64,000 bases of DNA from positions 1 through 64,000 of the forward strand of contig JBAMJV010011188.1 in assembly GCA_037951105.1 (NCBI GenBank). The letters are read 5' to 3'. Below the pieces are notes generated by a model. It saw only the letters and a list, made by a program, of their open reading frames with translations. It did no database searches and was not told the origin of the DNA. The stretch comes from Echinarachnius parma. Lineage: Eukaryota; Echinodermata; Echinoidea; Clypeasteroida; Echinarachniidae. The position numbers and the translations under genes are program-made. Of this stretch, positions 34,100 to 47,046 are shown piece by piece. Position 1 is the first letter of the stretch, and each line of letters starts with the position of its first letter.

Positions 34100-34270
34100 A
34101 CATCTGAACACTTCAATCGTAAATACCTTTATAACGAAAGGAAACCTGTTCCATGCTTATATTGCCTGGTAATATGAATAGAACAAGATAAAGGGACCCA
34201 CTAGAGTTCAAAGTAATTTTTGTGGATTTCAAAATGTTACTACATGTAGATACCTTTAATGCGGCTGATA

Positions 34271-34525
34271 TGTTTATTATTATTATTTATTATATTCCTG
34301 CATGTCTCACAATAATCAATTTCGTACACAGACAAAAAACCTGTCATAACATCGAAATAGAAACACACAGAATGATGTCTGGCAATATAAGATAGAAGCT
34401 TGAAGTGTTGCCATGGCATACCTAAGATTGTACAAGTTTATACAAACAAGAAAAAAGTAAAAAAAACAACAAATAGAAAATGATAATTCTATAATCTGTA
34501 AACGAGGATGTTGACATTGGTGCAT
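34271..34525 (-). mobile_element. Retroposon 3' end (family C), minus strand
   Basis: The minus strand has TATGCCATGGCAACACTTCA, TTATATTGCCAGACATCATT and GAGACATGCAGGAATATAAT followed by an ATAATAAT tail. The same 3' end is found on the plus strand at 45196-45605 and 58014-58410. No coding part remains. Confidence 0.75.
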
Positions 34526-36250
34526 CAATCAATCATATCATTTTATGATACCATTGTTTACAAACATGGGTGTAAAGTTCACAACCATACAAGCTCATTC
34601 ATCGATATTTTGTACGAAACAGACATATCAAGATTTTTTTGGACGGGACATGAATGGGCACAAATGATAGGTGAGACTCATATTGGGAATACCCGCCTTA
34701 GCCTTTTAAAGGGATCAATTAACTTTCTTGGCAATTGCAAAAAGTGATGAGTGATTAATAAAATGTGTATTGGAGTGATATGACTTTGTCCACAAAGTAA
34801 TGTGTGAATACAAGTAGTAGGTATATAAAGAAGTGGAACTTCCACTTCCCTGCTACATGTATAAACATCAGCTAGCAGGGGACATATTTGTTATTGCATT
34901 CTTCCAACTCCTGAATATTCTACTTTCCAGTCTCTCTCTCTCTCTCTCATGTTTTACCATTTCCAAACATGCATGTCATGTGCACACTACCAATGCAAAC
35001 TACTACCGCTATACATATCGTATGCCCTATCTGGGTCTGATCAGTTAGACCAAGGGTCAGACGATTGTCCTTGAAGGTTCCCCAATTTCCTTTTTCTACA
35101 ATCCTTTTTGGCCAGAAAGTGGGGGGGGGGGGGGGGGGGGGGGTGGGGGGATTTCCCATTCACACTGTATTCACATGGGGAATGTACATACTCTTACCAG
35201 GGAAGACTTCCACTGTCCTGCTCTATACACTACAACAACTGTAGTTCCCTATACATATACCCGACTTCACATATAACTTTGAACATGGCCACTTCCAACA
35301 CCGAATGTTTTATACTGTAAAACCAAGGAGGTAAAGCTAATACCTCCTTGGTATAACTCAAAACATAGGGTACCATCTTATATAATATATACTACAATGT
35401 TCAACGTAATGTAACTTCTGCATTTAATTACATTTAAACAGGGAAGTGAAGTCTACTTCCACTGCCTTGATTTAAACCATGGAATTAGGAGGATCCTTGT
35501 TTAAACTATACATCATATTTAGTTAATAATCATGAACATTCACAACAATCTACAATATCATTAACAAACTTATCCTTTCTCAGCAATGCAACTTATCAAT
35601 GATAGGCTCACATCATTTCTCCAACTGTATCAATCTCACAAAATGGTCAAAATTCCAAACTTTCATAATAAATACATCCCACATATATATCACAATCACT
35701 ATCACCAACACCAACATAAGTGAACATACAAGTTATTACAGGTAGAAAAAAGTGTTCGTCTTACCTCAAACAAAATAGATGTGAGGAGAGGTGAAACTGA
35801 TGAAACGATGTTGTGGTGTTGGTGTCAAATATGGGAATGCCGCCAATCCACAACCACGTGCTGCATGCACTCAAGTCCGCGCATGATCTGGTACTCTTGA
35901 CCTTTCAGACGTCTCCATTCATCAGATGGGGGTGAGTACAAGCTGTTATGAGAGGGGTTCGCGTTCAGCTATATACCCAGCTTCTATATAAAATATGACA
36001 ACTTTTGATTATATAGAATGTAAAAACAATATATATATATATATATAAAGAAAGGGGAAGGCAACATTTTGTTGTTCCCAAGATTACAGTTTTTGAAGTC
36101 TTGAAATAAAGATGATTTAAATAATTGTAGTAGTGTATCGATCAACTACGTTCAGACCCGTCAATGCATTGCGTGTTTATAAAAACACAATATTATTCAG
36201 AATAGAAAGGAAATGAGCCTGAGAGATACGCTTCAAAGCCATGTTTTGTT
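34526..36250. other. No gene; small repeats
   Basis: A family B fragment lies at 34708-34800. CTTCCACTTCCCTGCT-like motifs recur at 34837, 35203 and 35442, suggesting another diverged repeat. A G run is at 35118-35141. A (TA)n run is at 36032-36047. No open frame with recognisable domains. Confidence 0.5.
35322..35352. other. Perfect 12-bp hairpin
   Basis: Arms ACCAAGGAGGTA (35322-35333) and its complement (35341-35352) surround a 7-base loop. It could be the core of a small inverted-repeat element or a transcribed hairpin. Nothing shows transcription. Confidence 0.6.
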
Positions 36251-36264
36251 TTTTTCTCGCATCA

Positions 36265-36365
36265 TTTGCCACTGGCGTAGCGATCAAGGATTCTAGGGCT
36301 CGAGCCCCCCCGCTCCCCCCCCCCCCAACCCCCTCGCCAAATTCCTGGCTACGCCACCGATGTTT
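36265..36365. repeat. Small poly-C inverted element
   Basis: TGGCGTAGCGATCAAGG on the left and CCTGGCTACGCCACCG on the right form short inverted ends around two C runs. Confidence 0.5.
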
Positions 36366-36379
36366 GGTCATTACCAGGG

Positions 36380-37240
36380 AACCAGCTTTTGTACCAGTGA
36401 GGGATCAACATTCCCATGGATGGGGATAACCCTTTAGCTGCATTGACACCCTTAAATTAATTCCTGTATAGTAAATTAGAAATACTATAGATTTTTTCCC
36501 ATCCATTTTCAAACAATTCGTCATTCAATTTCATTAAATTGTTAACTTCAATATCGTCTCGAGAAGTCCGGAACGTGCATATGTAATGTTCGATTTCGTC
36601 AATGCGCACACAAGTTCGTACTTTTCCAATCAAATTCGTCAATTTCCATTCATTTTAGTCAAATCTCATTCAATTTCGTCCGATCCCACCTTGTGTAACA
36701 ATATAATGATCAATTATGTCATTGATGAGCATTCAACTTCGTTAATTCTCAATTCGTCAAAGTAGAGAGAAAGCGATATAATTTTGATACTTTATGTCAA
36801 TATCCTTTCATTATCATCATTTACACGTTTGATCCACACATCTCTGTTTGTTTTATGCTTCGGCAATTCATAAAAGTTGATTGCATTTGACAGTTTCCAC
36901 ATCATTTTCAAAAACCACTCTCCCAACACTAATTTATTGTATAGATAAATCAATCCGACTTTCCGAAATCAATTGTGCTTTGCAATATCAAAATAATTGT
37001 TTTCTGTTCAGTCGATCGTTTTAGAAACGTTCATCGATGAAGTCATCGGTTATGAAATAAATTGTATAATCCCTCATGGGAAAAATGCATATGAAACAGG
37101 GCAACCAGACTGCTTGACGAATTTGAACGACGAAGTCTTGGAATCGAATGAACTATGACGAATTCGAGCATTATATAACACACTCGATCGCCTGGCGGGA
37201 CGAATTTCATCGCAAAATTACGAAAGAGAATTAGCAAATT
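36380..37240. repeat. Region rich in TTCGTCAA/TTGACGAA motifs
   Basis: TTCGTCAAT-like words recur from 36520 to 36760 and as complements (CGACGAA, GACGAATT) from 37115 to 37205, so the two ends are loosely inverted. This is a possible eroded element about 700 bp long. No gene is seen. Confidence 0.4.
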
Positions 37241-37496
37241 TTAAAGTTGATTGGTCATTTGACCAAAGTGAATGTATGATAGTACAGTTTTGGTCAAACA
37301 GAATATTAGTAACAATAACTTGTAAGGTATAACAAATTAACACAATTGTGGTTGAATGATGGCATGTTTTCATTAGAAAGCAGCCGTTAACACAAAATAT
37401 GGGCGCCCTCCAGACCCATCAACTTTCAAACATTTTTATAAATCAAAATGTAAATGTGATCTTTGGTATATATGTTTCAATAGAGAGATCATCACA
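37241..37496. other. No gene; family A-like fragment
   Basis: ACAGTTTTGGTCAAACAGAATATTAGTAAC and GGGCGCCCTC recall family A internal sequence, strongly diverged. Nothing else is recognised. Confidence 0.35.
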
Positions 37497-38310
37497 GGGT
37501 GTTTGTACTCACAGTGTGTTCATAATTTCATAATATGCGATCAGTGCATTGTTTACAATATTCACAGTATGTTCACAGTGTGTTGTACTGACATTGTGTT
37601 CATAGTGTGTGCACAGTGTGTTCAAAGTGTGTTCATAATGTGTTCATAATGTATTCACAGTGTGTTCACAGTGTGTTCACAATCATGTATACAGAGTGTT
37701 TAAAGTGAACTCACAGTGTGTTTATAGTGTGTTCGCAGTGTGTACAGAGTGTATATAGTGAACTCACAGTGTGTTTATAGTGTGTTCATAGTGTGTTCAC
37801 AGTGCGTACAGAGTGTGTATAGTGAACTCATAATGCTCAGTGGGTTCAAAGTGTGTTCATAGTGTACTCACAGTGTGTTAATAATGTGCGATCAGTGTGT
37901 TCACAGAGTGTACAGTGTGTTTACAATATAATGGGTGCTAACACTGTTATTAAAGCACAACATGACGCATGCACAGTGTGCATAAATACGGTCATCCTAT
38001 AGCCACAGTATGATCACACTATTAGTCACAATGTCACTGGGGTATATAGATATGTAATAGATAATAAAATAATGTAGGCTATACCTTTATTCAGGGGGAT
38101 GAATGAATAGATCACCCCCCCCCCCCCCCCCCCCCCCTCGATCAATTTGTATCACTTACATATTATCTACGCCGGTGCACAGTGGGATCCTAAAAATAAA
38201 AACAATTACCAAATAAGTCACAGTGTGCTCACAAGGTTTCTACAGTGCGTTCGCAATGTAGCCGCAGTGTGCTCACAATCATGTGTTCACAATGTAAGAC
38301 ACATGTACAC
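37497..38310. repeat. CACAGTGTGTTCA minisatellite
   Basis: A degenerate 10-13 bp unit (CACAGTGTGTTC, CATAATGTGTTC and variants) covers 37497-37930 and resumes at 38215-38300. It is split by a non-repeat stretch with a 21-C run at 38117-38137. Confidence 0.85.
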
Positions 38311-39278
38311 TCATTTTGGTGCTGACACTGTGGTAAAGTACAAATGTATGGTCTATACAAAGTGTGTTTCCAATGTGAAACGGTGACCTATCATTCACAT
38401 TTCATTAGTCCTCTGCCTTTCAGCATTTTGGGAGGGAAATCGATTTAGCACCTATAACTCGAACTGCATTATACTTCAAAGTACAAAACAATTAATATAT
38501 TTTGTAAATTAACCTGTTTAGTGAGCAATTAAAGGCCTCTATAGTAACTTTGTTGACACTTTGTGGATATTTAAAAATCCAAACACTTCAATCATGAATT
38601 TACCTTTAACAAAAGGGAAATTCGAAAAAAAAACATATATTCCATGCATCATTACTGGTGGTACGTACACAACCAGGTATGAGAGAACCAAGTGTATACA
38701 TTATATTCTAAGAAAGTTTTGTTGATTTTGACAATAACAATAATGGTGGCGCATCACTATTATTACCCCGGTCATCAGATACATACTGCACTCAAGCCAG
38801 CACACAAAGTGCACATTTTCCTGGGGAGCATTCCAGCTAGGCAACCTTGTTGGTGCACACAGTGCTAAGTTACTCCGTTCCATCCTTCCGGGTACCCATT
38901 TATACACCTGGGTCGAGAGCAGCAAATGTGGATACATTTTCTTGCTGAAGGAAAATCGCGATGAGCATACCTTGGCATACAATGTTACCAGATCCATTTA
39001 AATTAAACGGTCTGAAGTTTCCCCAAACACTAACGTGGATTGAATGAAAGGAGAACAATTTTAGAAGCCCAATAGTGAAAGTTTTAGCAAATTTTTATTT
39101 TTAAATAATTCAAAGTTATGATGTTGGTAATATTTGTTTGCCGCCCTCTGTAAATGACAATTTGCCAGAATCTGTGATGCCAGGCCATAGTGTGGAACAA
39201 CCTTCCACTGACTTTGTACATAGATATTTTCATATTTGTTCATTCTTTGTGGATTTCACTGGACCAGTTGAGGAAGTT
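38311..39278. other. No gene; family B and LINE-tail fragments
   Basis: Family B fragment at 38530-38690. At 38750-38960, ATTATTACCCCGGTCATC, CTGGGGAGCATTCC and ACCCATTTATACACCTGGGT match the repeat at 60735-60990 inside Nup155, probably part of a LINE 3' region. Confidence 0.55.
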
Positions 39279-39673
39279 TTAAAGTGACTTAGTAACATTG
39301 TCCAAAAAATTAATCCTCAAAATCCAATTGGAATTCTAGTGGTTCCCTCATACCTTGTTTTATTCGTAATAACACTAAAAACAGGGGACAGGTTTCGGTT
39401 TTTCAAATTTCCATTTCTTTCAAAAGATATTTACGATTGAAGAGTTCGGATATATGAAATTATCTACGGGACCTTTTCAGCCGTGTACAAAGTAAGTGCA
39501 ATGAGTAAGGGAATATCACCCGAATATCACTTTGCATTTTCGCTCATTTCTCAGCCAAAAAGCTTGACATTTTCACACATTACTTTCTGGACATATCAGA
39601 TCACACCAATACACATTTCATCAACCACGCATCACGTTTTGCACTTGTAAACAAAGTTACTTGATGCACATTT
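39279..39673. mobile_element. Family B MITE-like element, third copy
   Basis: Starts TTAAAGTGACTTAGTAACA and ends GTTACTTGATGCACATTTA. Collinear with 33700-34099 but more diverged at the right end. Confidence 0.7.
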
Positions 39674-40079
39674 ACCTGTCCTCTAACATATCTAAGAATA
39701 AGAGTAGAGGGACAATGCTTTCTCATGAAAATTGACATTTTGTGAAGTTTTGTTGTACAGTCCAATGGGAGTTGTTCTTCTGTGACATCACAGATTTATC
39801 AAAGAGCCGACTTAGAGGGCAGCAAACAGGATTTTGATCAAATATTTTAAAAATCCTGATTCTTGATTGGATTATCCAAATATGCTCAAACTTTTGCTAT
39901 TAGGTATCTAAAATTGTTCCCTTTTCACCCAATCTGAAGCTTGTATAAACTTCCCCTTTAAATTACCATTATGAATTATACGAGATGGGTCGAACTATAC
40001 TGTCCAGTCGATCTGCCATAGCGAGGGCGCACAAAGGAACAGAAATATGTCGACTGGAATAAAAAGTGTTATTTTTTTT
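39674..40079. other. No gene seen
   Basis: Spacer between the family B copy and the poly-C cluster. No coding signal or repeat recognised. Confidence 0.4.
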
Positions 40080-41160
40080 TTTAGTACCCCCTCCCCCCCC
40101 CCCCCCCCCCCCATCCCATCCAATTCAGAAAGGTCCACTTTTTATCCGTCTCGGCCATCTAAACCAGTGATCTCGGGCAGTGATCGGCCTTGTTGACGAC
40201 CCCCTCCCAGGCCCGTTGCCAGGGGGGTGCGTTGGGTGCGTACAACCCCCCCCCCCCCCCCCAATTTAGAAAGGTCCACTTTTTGTCGGTTTCGGGTCCA
40301 CTTTTACCGGTCTTGGGTACACTTTTTACCGGTCTTGAATCCACTTTTTATTGGTCTCTACCATCTAAACCACTAGTCTCACCCCCCCCCCCCCCCCCCC
40401 CCCCCTCTGACTACACAACTTAACCATGCAGTGGTCTCGGCCTCGGCCTCAAAATATTTTGGCCACGGACACCCCCTCCCCCTCCCTCCCCCCGCTTGCC
40501 TCCCCCGGGGCCTCCTCCCCCCCCCCCCCCCACCCTGCATATGCTTACATAATACAGTGGTCTCGGTCTCGACCTCGAACATTTTTGGCGCCACGGACTT
40601 TTGACCCCCCCCCCCCCCCACCGGTGTAAATAGTGTAAATAAGTTGATATAATCCTATTAATTCAGCGGAAATTCATTTTTGTATAACATGTACGCACCC
40701 CCCTCCCCCCCCCCCCCCCCCCAAAAAAAAAAAAAAAAAAAATCGGAAAGGTCAACTTTTTATTCGGTGTCGGCCATCGAGCAACCTTCACACCCCCCTC
40801 CCCCCGCCCCCCCCCCCCACCCCCCCCCCCCCGGGCCCCCTGTTTACACAAGACAGTGGTCTCGGTCTTAATCATAGAGTTATATATAGGTACATAACTC
40901 TATGGTCTTAATTGATCTCGAACATTGTAGGTTCAGGGCCATTTTGGATCAAAAATAAAGCATTGGAAAACCCCACCCAAAATAAAGATTTAGTGGAAAA
41001 AATGCACTTTACTCGTCTCAAATCATATTGGCCATAATGACTTTTAAAAAGTCATTATAAGATTTGAGTTTTCTGTCCATGTCGGAGATGGATTTCCCCC
41101 CCCCCCCCCCCGCCCTCCCCCCCCCCCCCCCCCCCCAAAAAAAAAGAAAAACAATTAAAA
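40080..41160. repeat. Poly-C cluster with GGTCCACTTTTT units
   Basis: At least eight C runs of 14 to 25 alternate with copies of AGAAAGGTCCACTTTTTATC, GGTCTCGGCC and CATCTAAACCA (for example near 40130, 40265, 40750). The last run, near 41100-41136, is followed by A-rich DNA. The proline-rich and glycine-rich open frames here are artefacts of the runs. Confidence 0.85.
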
Positions 41161-41400
41161 ATCGGATAGGGGGGTGGGTGGGGTGAGCTCTATCCAAATC
41201 TTATGTGGATGTTTGGAATATTGTTCACTTTGCAAGGCCCATCATTTACCATGGAATTTTCATACGTCCTGCACTCAGTGGTATTCATATCGCAGGAATA
41301 CACATTGTCTTTTCTGCACAGTCAACCGAGTTACGAGATCCCTTTTAATCAATTTTTATTATTTTTCACTTCATTTTTTCCGTGGTAGTGTTGTATTGGG

Positions 41401-43636
41401 CAAAACTATACTTTAGTAGGCTTAGAGAATTTTGGTCGCTAACTTAAATTTTCGTACTGCCCAATAAATCTAACTTATATTAGCCACTAAATCTAACCAT
41501 AGTTAGCCACTAAATCTGGGTTATATAATATAGCCTCTAAATCTGACCTATAGCCACTAAATCTGACTTGTAGCCACTAAATCTGACCTATAGCCACTAA
41601 ATCTGACCTATAGCCACTAAATCTGACCTATAGCAAGGCTCGACACTCACGGTGGCCCGATGGCCCGGGGCCAGTAAAAACAGCTGCCGGGCCAGCATAT
41701 TCTAAAAATAAGTAATCTGGCTGGCCCGATCGGGCCGCTAAATATTCTGTTCAGCTACGAGTGAAAATGTCATTCATGTTTTGTATTACATCGCACGTGT
41801 TTTTACTGCATTCGCACTACCAAAATCGGGGAAACAATTAATACAAAAAGTCGGGAGCGCATATCAAAACACTCTCTCCCACTCTCTCTCTTCAATTATC
41901 TACTTCAAAAACAAAATGCTGTTAGAAATAGCAAACACACACCTCCCCTGGGAGTCCTTGCAACACGTAGAATAGAGGGAGGGTGTGCGTATCAGCGAAG
42001 CCCCTTCAACACATGCCCAGCTACCTGCTTTGCCCGCAATGGCTTTGAAAAGGGGATCAAGGAAAGGATCGAAAAATCACATTTGGGAGAAATGAATGGA
42101 CACCAAAATGATATATATCCATACCAAATATATCAAGCTTATATTTCATAGGTATGTTTGCATTTCATAATGTCTTTTTGTGACATTTCACATCGTGATT
42201 CTGAGAATTTTCGGCAAATTAAATCCACAGAACGAGGCTCCCGCTGGCAAGGTACTATGCCAGGAGTTGTGGTCGGCGAGTGGGCTAGCTGTGGTGTCAT
42301 CCATGGTGATTGAATTTGAGTTTGAACTTCGATTGAAATCACTTATCCAGTTTTTATTTCAACATCCATAACTTATTTCTATCACACCTTTCTTTGCAAT
42401 AAGTACATCCTTGTATTTCCCTCTATTTGTTTAGCTTTGTTTATCCTGTGAATTTATTTTTATTATCAAGATTTCAATCCATATTCATGATAATTGTCTT
42501 GTTCTTTTTCTCAGCGTAGATTTCATCAACTTCTAACAATTTGTTTGTTTCTGGTTATTGTTGTCTTTGTCGCTGTGTATTGCTTGCTGTCTTTAATCTC
42601 ATTATGATGCTAATTCCTCTGAGATATTTACTTTCCATCATCATTATCATCATGATCATATCATTCAAGCGAATTTGTTATTTTTGTTCTCATCGTAGAT
42701 TTGGGAGTAGCTCAAGATAGAATTTATCATAAACTAGTTCTAAAGACCTTTTCTGGCTATTGTTGTATTGTCTTTCTCTAATCCAATCTTTGCTTGTTTT
42801 TCCTTTTTGTCTCTTTCTTTTCTTATAATGATGTTGATTCCTTTTAGATTATGACTTCTATTTAATCTTCCTTCATACTTGTCTTCTTGTCAAAATATCA
42901 AACTTTCAAATGTAAAATAAACTAAAAATGGTAAAAAGTAAACAGGAAAAATATGAAAACAGGCAGTTCGCATTTATGTAACAGACTTGAATTAAGTTGT
43001 AAAGAAGTGCCTTCGTGAATGCTTGGACGTGTAGATTGTAGGACTCTTTGGGAAAGGGAATTATAATTTTCCTTGTATATTTCTTTAAATTCTTATATGA
43101 AGAAATAAACAGACATAGACACAAGTCATAGATCATAGTATTTGTTTAATTTTATTTCAAGTATATTTCATTTACCTCACAAAGAAGTAAATTTAGATAA
43201 CTGTTGTGAGTTCATGACTTACATAAATCAACATACACGAAACTGTAAACATAAAGGAAGAGAGAAAGAAAAGTAGGCTTCCACAATAAGTTCATTACTA
43301 CACAGATGTACTAAAACAAATGACAAACTTTACAAAGACTTTGCAAGTGGTTAAATTAGACTAAAATATTTAACAACTTCATATTTGCAGGAAAACATAA
43401 TATCGACCCCCTTTTTAAGAAAGTAAATGTTTTAATGTTTTTCTTTGTTTTTTCGGGCCAGTAAAATTATTTTCGGGCCAGTAAAATTTGAAAATTAAAG
43501 AATCTACTGGCCCGATAGGGCCAGTAAAAAAAAATGTGAGTGTGGAGCCCTGCCTATAGCCACCAAATTTAGGGTTAGGGTTAGGGTTGAAGTTAGCGAC
43601 CAAAATTCTCTAAGCCTACTAAAGTATAGTTTTGCC
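41401..43636. mobile_element. Large TIR element hosting a hAT-like insertion
   Basis: The left end CAAAACTATACTTTAGTAGG pairs with the right end, whose complement is the same. The inverted match continues through GAGAATTTTGGTCGCTAACTT, about 45 bp in all. Sub-terminal TAGCCACTAAATCTGACC repeats fill 41480-41632. After removing the insertion at 41634-43552 the element is only about 0.3 kb, the same family as the sequence near 19190-19370. Confidence 0.85.
41634..43552. mobile_element. hAT-like non-autonomous element, nested
   Basis: Left end CAAGGCTCGACACTCAC, right end GTGAGTGTGGAGCCCTG: inverted with three mismatches, of the CAGGG type common in hAT transposons. Seven bases, CCTATAG, flank both sides, close to the 8-bp duplication expected. 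Sub-terminal GGCCCG/GGGCCAGTAAAA motifs occur at both ends. No transposase frame is visible in the 1.9 kb interior, so it depends on a partner in trans or is dead. Confidence 0.8.
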
Positions 43637-45195
43637 TTGAGTTGTATTGAATTAAAGCCCGGGATTTAGTCCTCAGTTAATTTTTTTCTTTCTTTCGATA
43701 CTGCGACTTTTGTCGCTTTCATTTTTTTTTTGCCCGATGCATGATTACAAGACACCGTAGTATGGTATTGGTGCTGCGGACAATTACGAATTATGGCGGT
43801 AAGCTTTTGTACAATTAATTTGCTTTTAATTGACTATAACTGTCATTCTTATTAATTTAAATAACTACCCTAGTTTGGGAGAATAGCATGAATGATAATT
43901 TATGGTAATTATTTCACGATATGTTCTTAATTTCTGTATAGAATGGCTAATTTTGGTATGTGCGAGTGAAATACAGACTACAATACAGTGCAGCATTATG
44001 ATCGCGTAGTTTGTACGCATTGCCGTGAGCTGACCGCTCACGTGTGCTATGCCCATAGAAGTATGACTCCAACACTGCCGTTGTAGAACTAGAAGGTAAA
44101 CTGTATTGCCCGTAGGTACCGTACCCCATACACTTTGTACATAAAACAATGGCGGGCTGACGGTCTTGTTTACGAGCAGTATTGAACGGAGGAAGTTCGT
44201 CACAAAACTGCATTGTGGGGAAATAATATGACGAAACAATAAGAATGTGCGTAAGGCGCGCACTTTACCAAGCGCACTCACACTGTACATTTTAAGTATG
44301 GCAAAGATGTCATTAGCGCGTACATTTGTGATTTTGCGCGCGATGAATTTGTAAACAATTTTTGCCCTTGGCTGAGACAGTGATCCGTGTATGAAGAGCG
44401 ACTCTTCTGTAAATATTGAGCAATCATAAACAGCCTTCAACACAAAATGTAACTAAAAACGTGCTCTTATTAATGGGGTAGAAAAGGGCAACGCAAATTG
44501 ATTACGCTAGATAAAGAGGTGGTGAATATTTCACCGCTCAATGGGATGTATTTTATTATTAAATTCCAGATCAATTTCGAAATACACAGCCTGTCATACT
44601 TTTGATGACGTTTTGTGACGTAGCTAAACTGCTTCTAATCGCATACATACCTAACCATCATGGCGGCTGAGTTTACCCCCCCTGGCTATGCCCTATGCGC
44701 TATGCGCTGCCTAAGTGTGTGTGTATGAATGATGTGGTTGGGTGACCTGACACATCGGCACCCAATATATTTCCGACAGTTATACTTATTTATAGACTTT
44801 AAAAATCATCAAAATTTCATAAAACTTTACTCACATATTAAGAAAATAGTGCAGATTCCGATGTGATTATCAGATTTGCGATTTATTCATTTCGTCATGT
44901 TTATATTTCATATTTTGGGATATTGTTATCGTTCTCGAACTCGCGAGCCAAGGCTCACGCATTGTTTTTTTTTTGCTGCAATAGATCTGGAGAGAGGTGT
45001 GAAGATGTATCATGCCTTATGTAATTAATTATTTAACAGTGACATGTCATGCCGAATTACACATACAAATATATATTACTACAATACATGTTATCGTAGG
45101 AATTAACAAACCAACTGATTGAACAAAATATCTTACACAAAAACGTTTGCAATGATCGCACTAGATATTGTGAGGTGTGCCAGTTTTAATGAACA
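43637..45195. other. No supported gene; CpG-richer stretch
   Basis: From about 43735 to 44720 CpG is more frequent (AAGGCGCGCACTTTACC, TTAGCGCGTAC, TTTTGCGCGCGATG) and CATGGCGGCTGAG occurs at 44659. This could hold the Nup155 promoter or a 5' UTR exon, but no splice link can be shown. A 192-codon minus-strand frame (43865-44443) has no recognisable domain. Confidence 0.35.
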
Positions 45196-45605
45196 CCCCC
45201 CTCTCTCAACTCTCCCCCACTTTTTCTTTTCTCTCTCTGTTTCCCATATTTCTCTTCCAGTATGGACTGTACCTTTCTATCATGCCTGCTACATTTCTTC
45301 AAGACCTGCTCTAGAACATACTGTAGAGACTTAACTATCATCTTTCTCTCTACTTGTAAATAATGTTTTATATTTGTTTGTATTACTTTTTTTCTTGTAT
45401 ATAATTATATTATTTTATGTTTATCTATGTTTAAGAATATGTAAAACTCAAATCTTAGGTATGGCAACACTTCAAGCTTCTAGCTTATATTGCCAGACCT
45501 CTGTGTTTCTATTTCGATGTTATGACAGTTTATTTTTTATGTACAAAATTGTTTACTGTGAGACATGCAGGAATTAAAAAAATAAAATAAAATAAAATAA
45601 AAAAA
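45196..45605 (+). mobile_element. Retroposon 3' end (family C) with AAATA tail
   Basis: Begins in CT-rich sequence, contains AGTATGGACTG, TATGGCAACACTTCAAGCTT, TTATATTGCCAGACCTCTGT and GAGACATGCAGGAATT, then ends in (AAATA)n at 45572-45605. The simple tail marks it as a retroposed copy. It is collinear with 58014-58410. Confidence 0.8.
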
Positions 45606-46690
45606 TTCACAAGTTTAGCGCGCACTACCACTACCAGATACACGATGCACGATTTTTCACAACCTGCGCAAACACTAAACTTCTAAAGTCAAAAATCTGT
45701 GGGGCTGGTTTAAAAAAGCAGTGCCGATGTGTAGACTGGTACTAGTAATATTACACCTACCAGGCTACCATCATGACCCAATAAATAAATAAATAATATA
45801 CATTTTGGAGCAGTACCCAAATTTGCTTGCGTTCATTCGTGCCATGGCACGTCTGTCCATTTCTGTCGAGAGTGGCTTGATCTGTGATAGATCAACAAAT
45901 CTGTCATTTTCATGTCCTCTGTTACATTAAATTGCAGTCTTTTTACTGTCGGCCATTCTAACGATAGTTCTTTAAATTGCAGTCTTTTACTGTCGGCCAT
46001 TCTAACGAGAGATCTTTAAATTGCAGTCTTTTACTGTCCGCCATTCTAACGATAGTCGATAGTTCTTACCATTGACGCTGCCTGTTAGGCCCTTACTCAT
46101 TGTTACTTAGGGCCAATAAATGTCGTGAGGTACGCCTAAAGAAAGGCAGTTATGGCCTTTTACGGCAGTCAGCTGGAAAAAAAAACCTTCTTTATGGGTA
46201 TTGGCAGTTTTTCTTTAATTTCTTAAATAAATTTATGCCTGCTGCTGCTATGATACATTTAAACTCACTGATCTAGTCAATGTGCTACATTACAAGACTG
46301 CTCATTTTGATGCTCCTTTCGCTGAATTTAATTTCAGCAAGACCAAGGGTTGTGGAACATTTTGCACACAATGCGCCAATGTTCAAATTCCTGATCGGCA
46401 AATGCTTTTTGCTGGGCTACACATGATAAGCATTTGTTGGGCGAAAAGCATTTGGACGGGCAGTCTGACAGCGTGGTAAAACACAGTTTCACTGTGTTTT
46501 TCCTTAGATGCGATGAAGAAAAAACAATTATTAAATTCACCAATTTCACAGGGTTGCACTATGTACAGCTACATGGCTGCTCTCTTTGATGGAATTCTGT
46601 CCACTTTTTCATCCATTCGGCGATCAGCTGCGCCATTTTTCCAACCATCATTCAAATTGCCTTATTGTAGCATGCCGATCTGGTGATCAG
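45606..46690. other. No gene; 44-bp tandem triplet
   Basis: Three tandem units (45928, 45973, 46017) share TAAATTGCAGTCTTT, ACTGTC and GCCATTCTAACGA. The rest lies upstream of Nup155 and may include an untranslated exon or intron; no recognisable frame. Confidence 0.6.
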
Positions 46691-46691
46691 T

Positions 46692-47011
46692 TCGTCCTTA
46701 TCCTCCTCCTTATCCTCCTCCTCCTCCTCCTCCTCCTCCTCCTCCTCCTCCTCCTCCTCCTCCTCCTCCTCCTCCTCCTCCTCCTCCTCCTCCTCCTCCT
46801 CCTCCTCCTCCTCCTCCTCCTCCTCCTCCTCCTCCTCCTCCTCCTCCTCCTCCTCCTCCTCCTCCTCCTCCTCCTCCTCCTCTCCTCCTCCTCCTCCTCC
46901 TCCTCCTCCTCCTCCTCCTCCTCCTCCTCCTCCTCCTCCTCCTCCTCCTCCTCCTCCTCCTCCTCCCCTCCTCCTCCTCCTCCTCCTCCTCCTCCTCCTC
47001 CTCCTCCTCTC

Positions 47012-47046
<35 letters not shown>

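Noticed and set aside
43865..44443. 192-codon open frame on the minus strand
   Set aside because: No recognisable domain, no splice or codon-use support. Chance frame in a stop-poor stretch.
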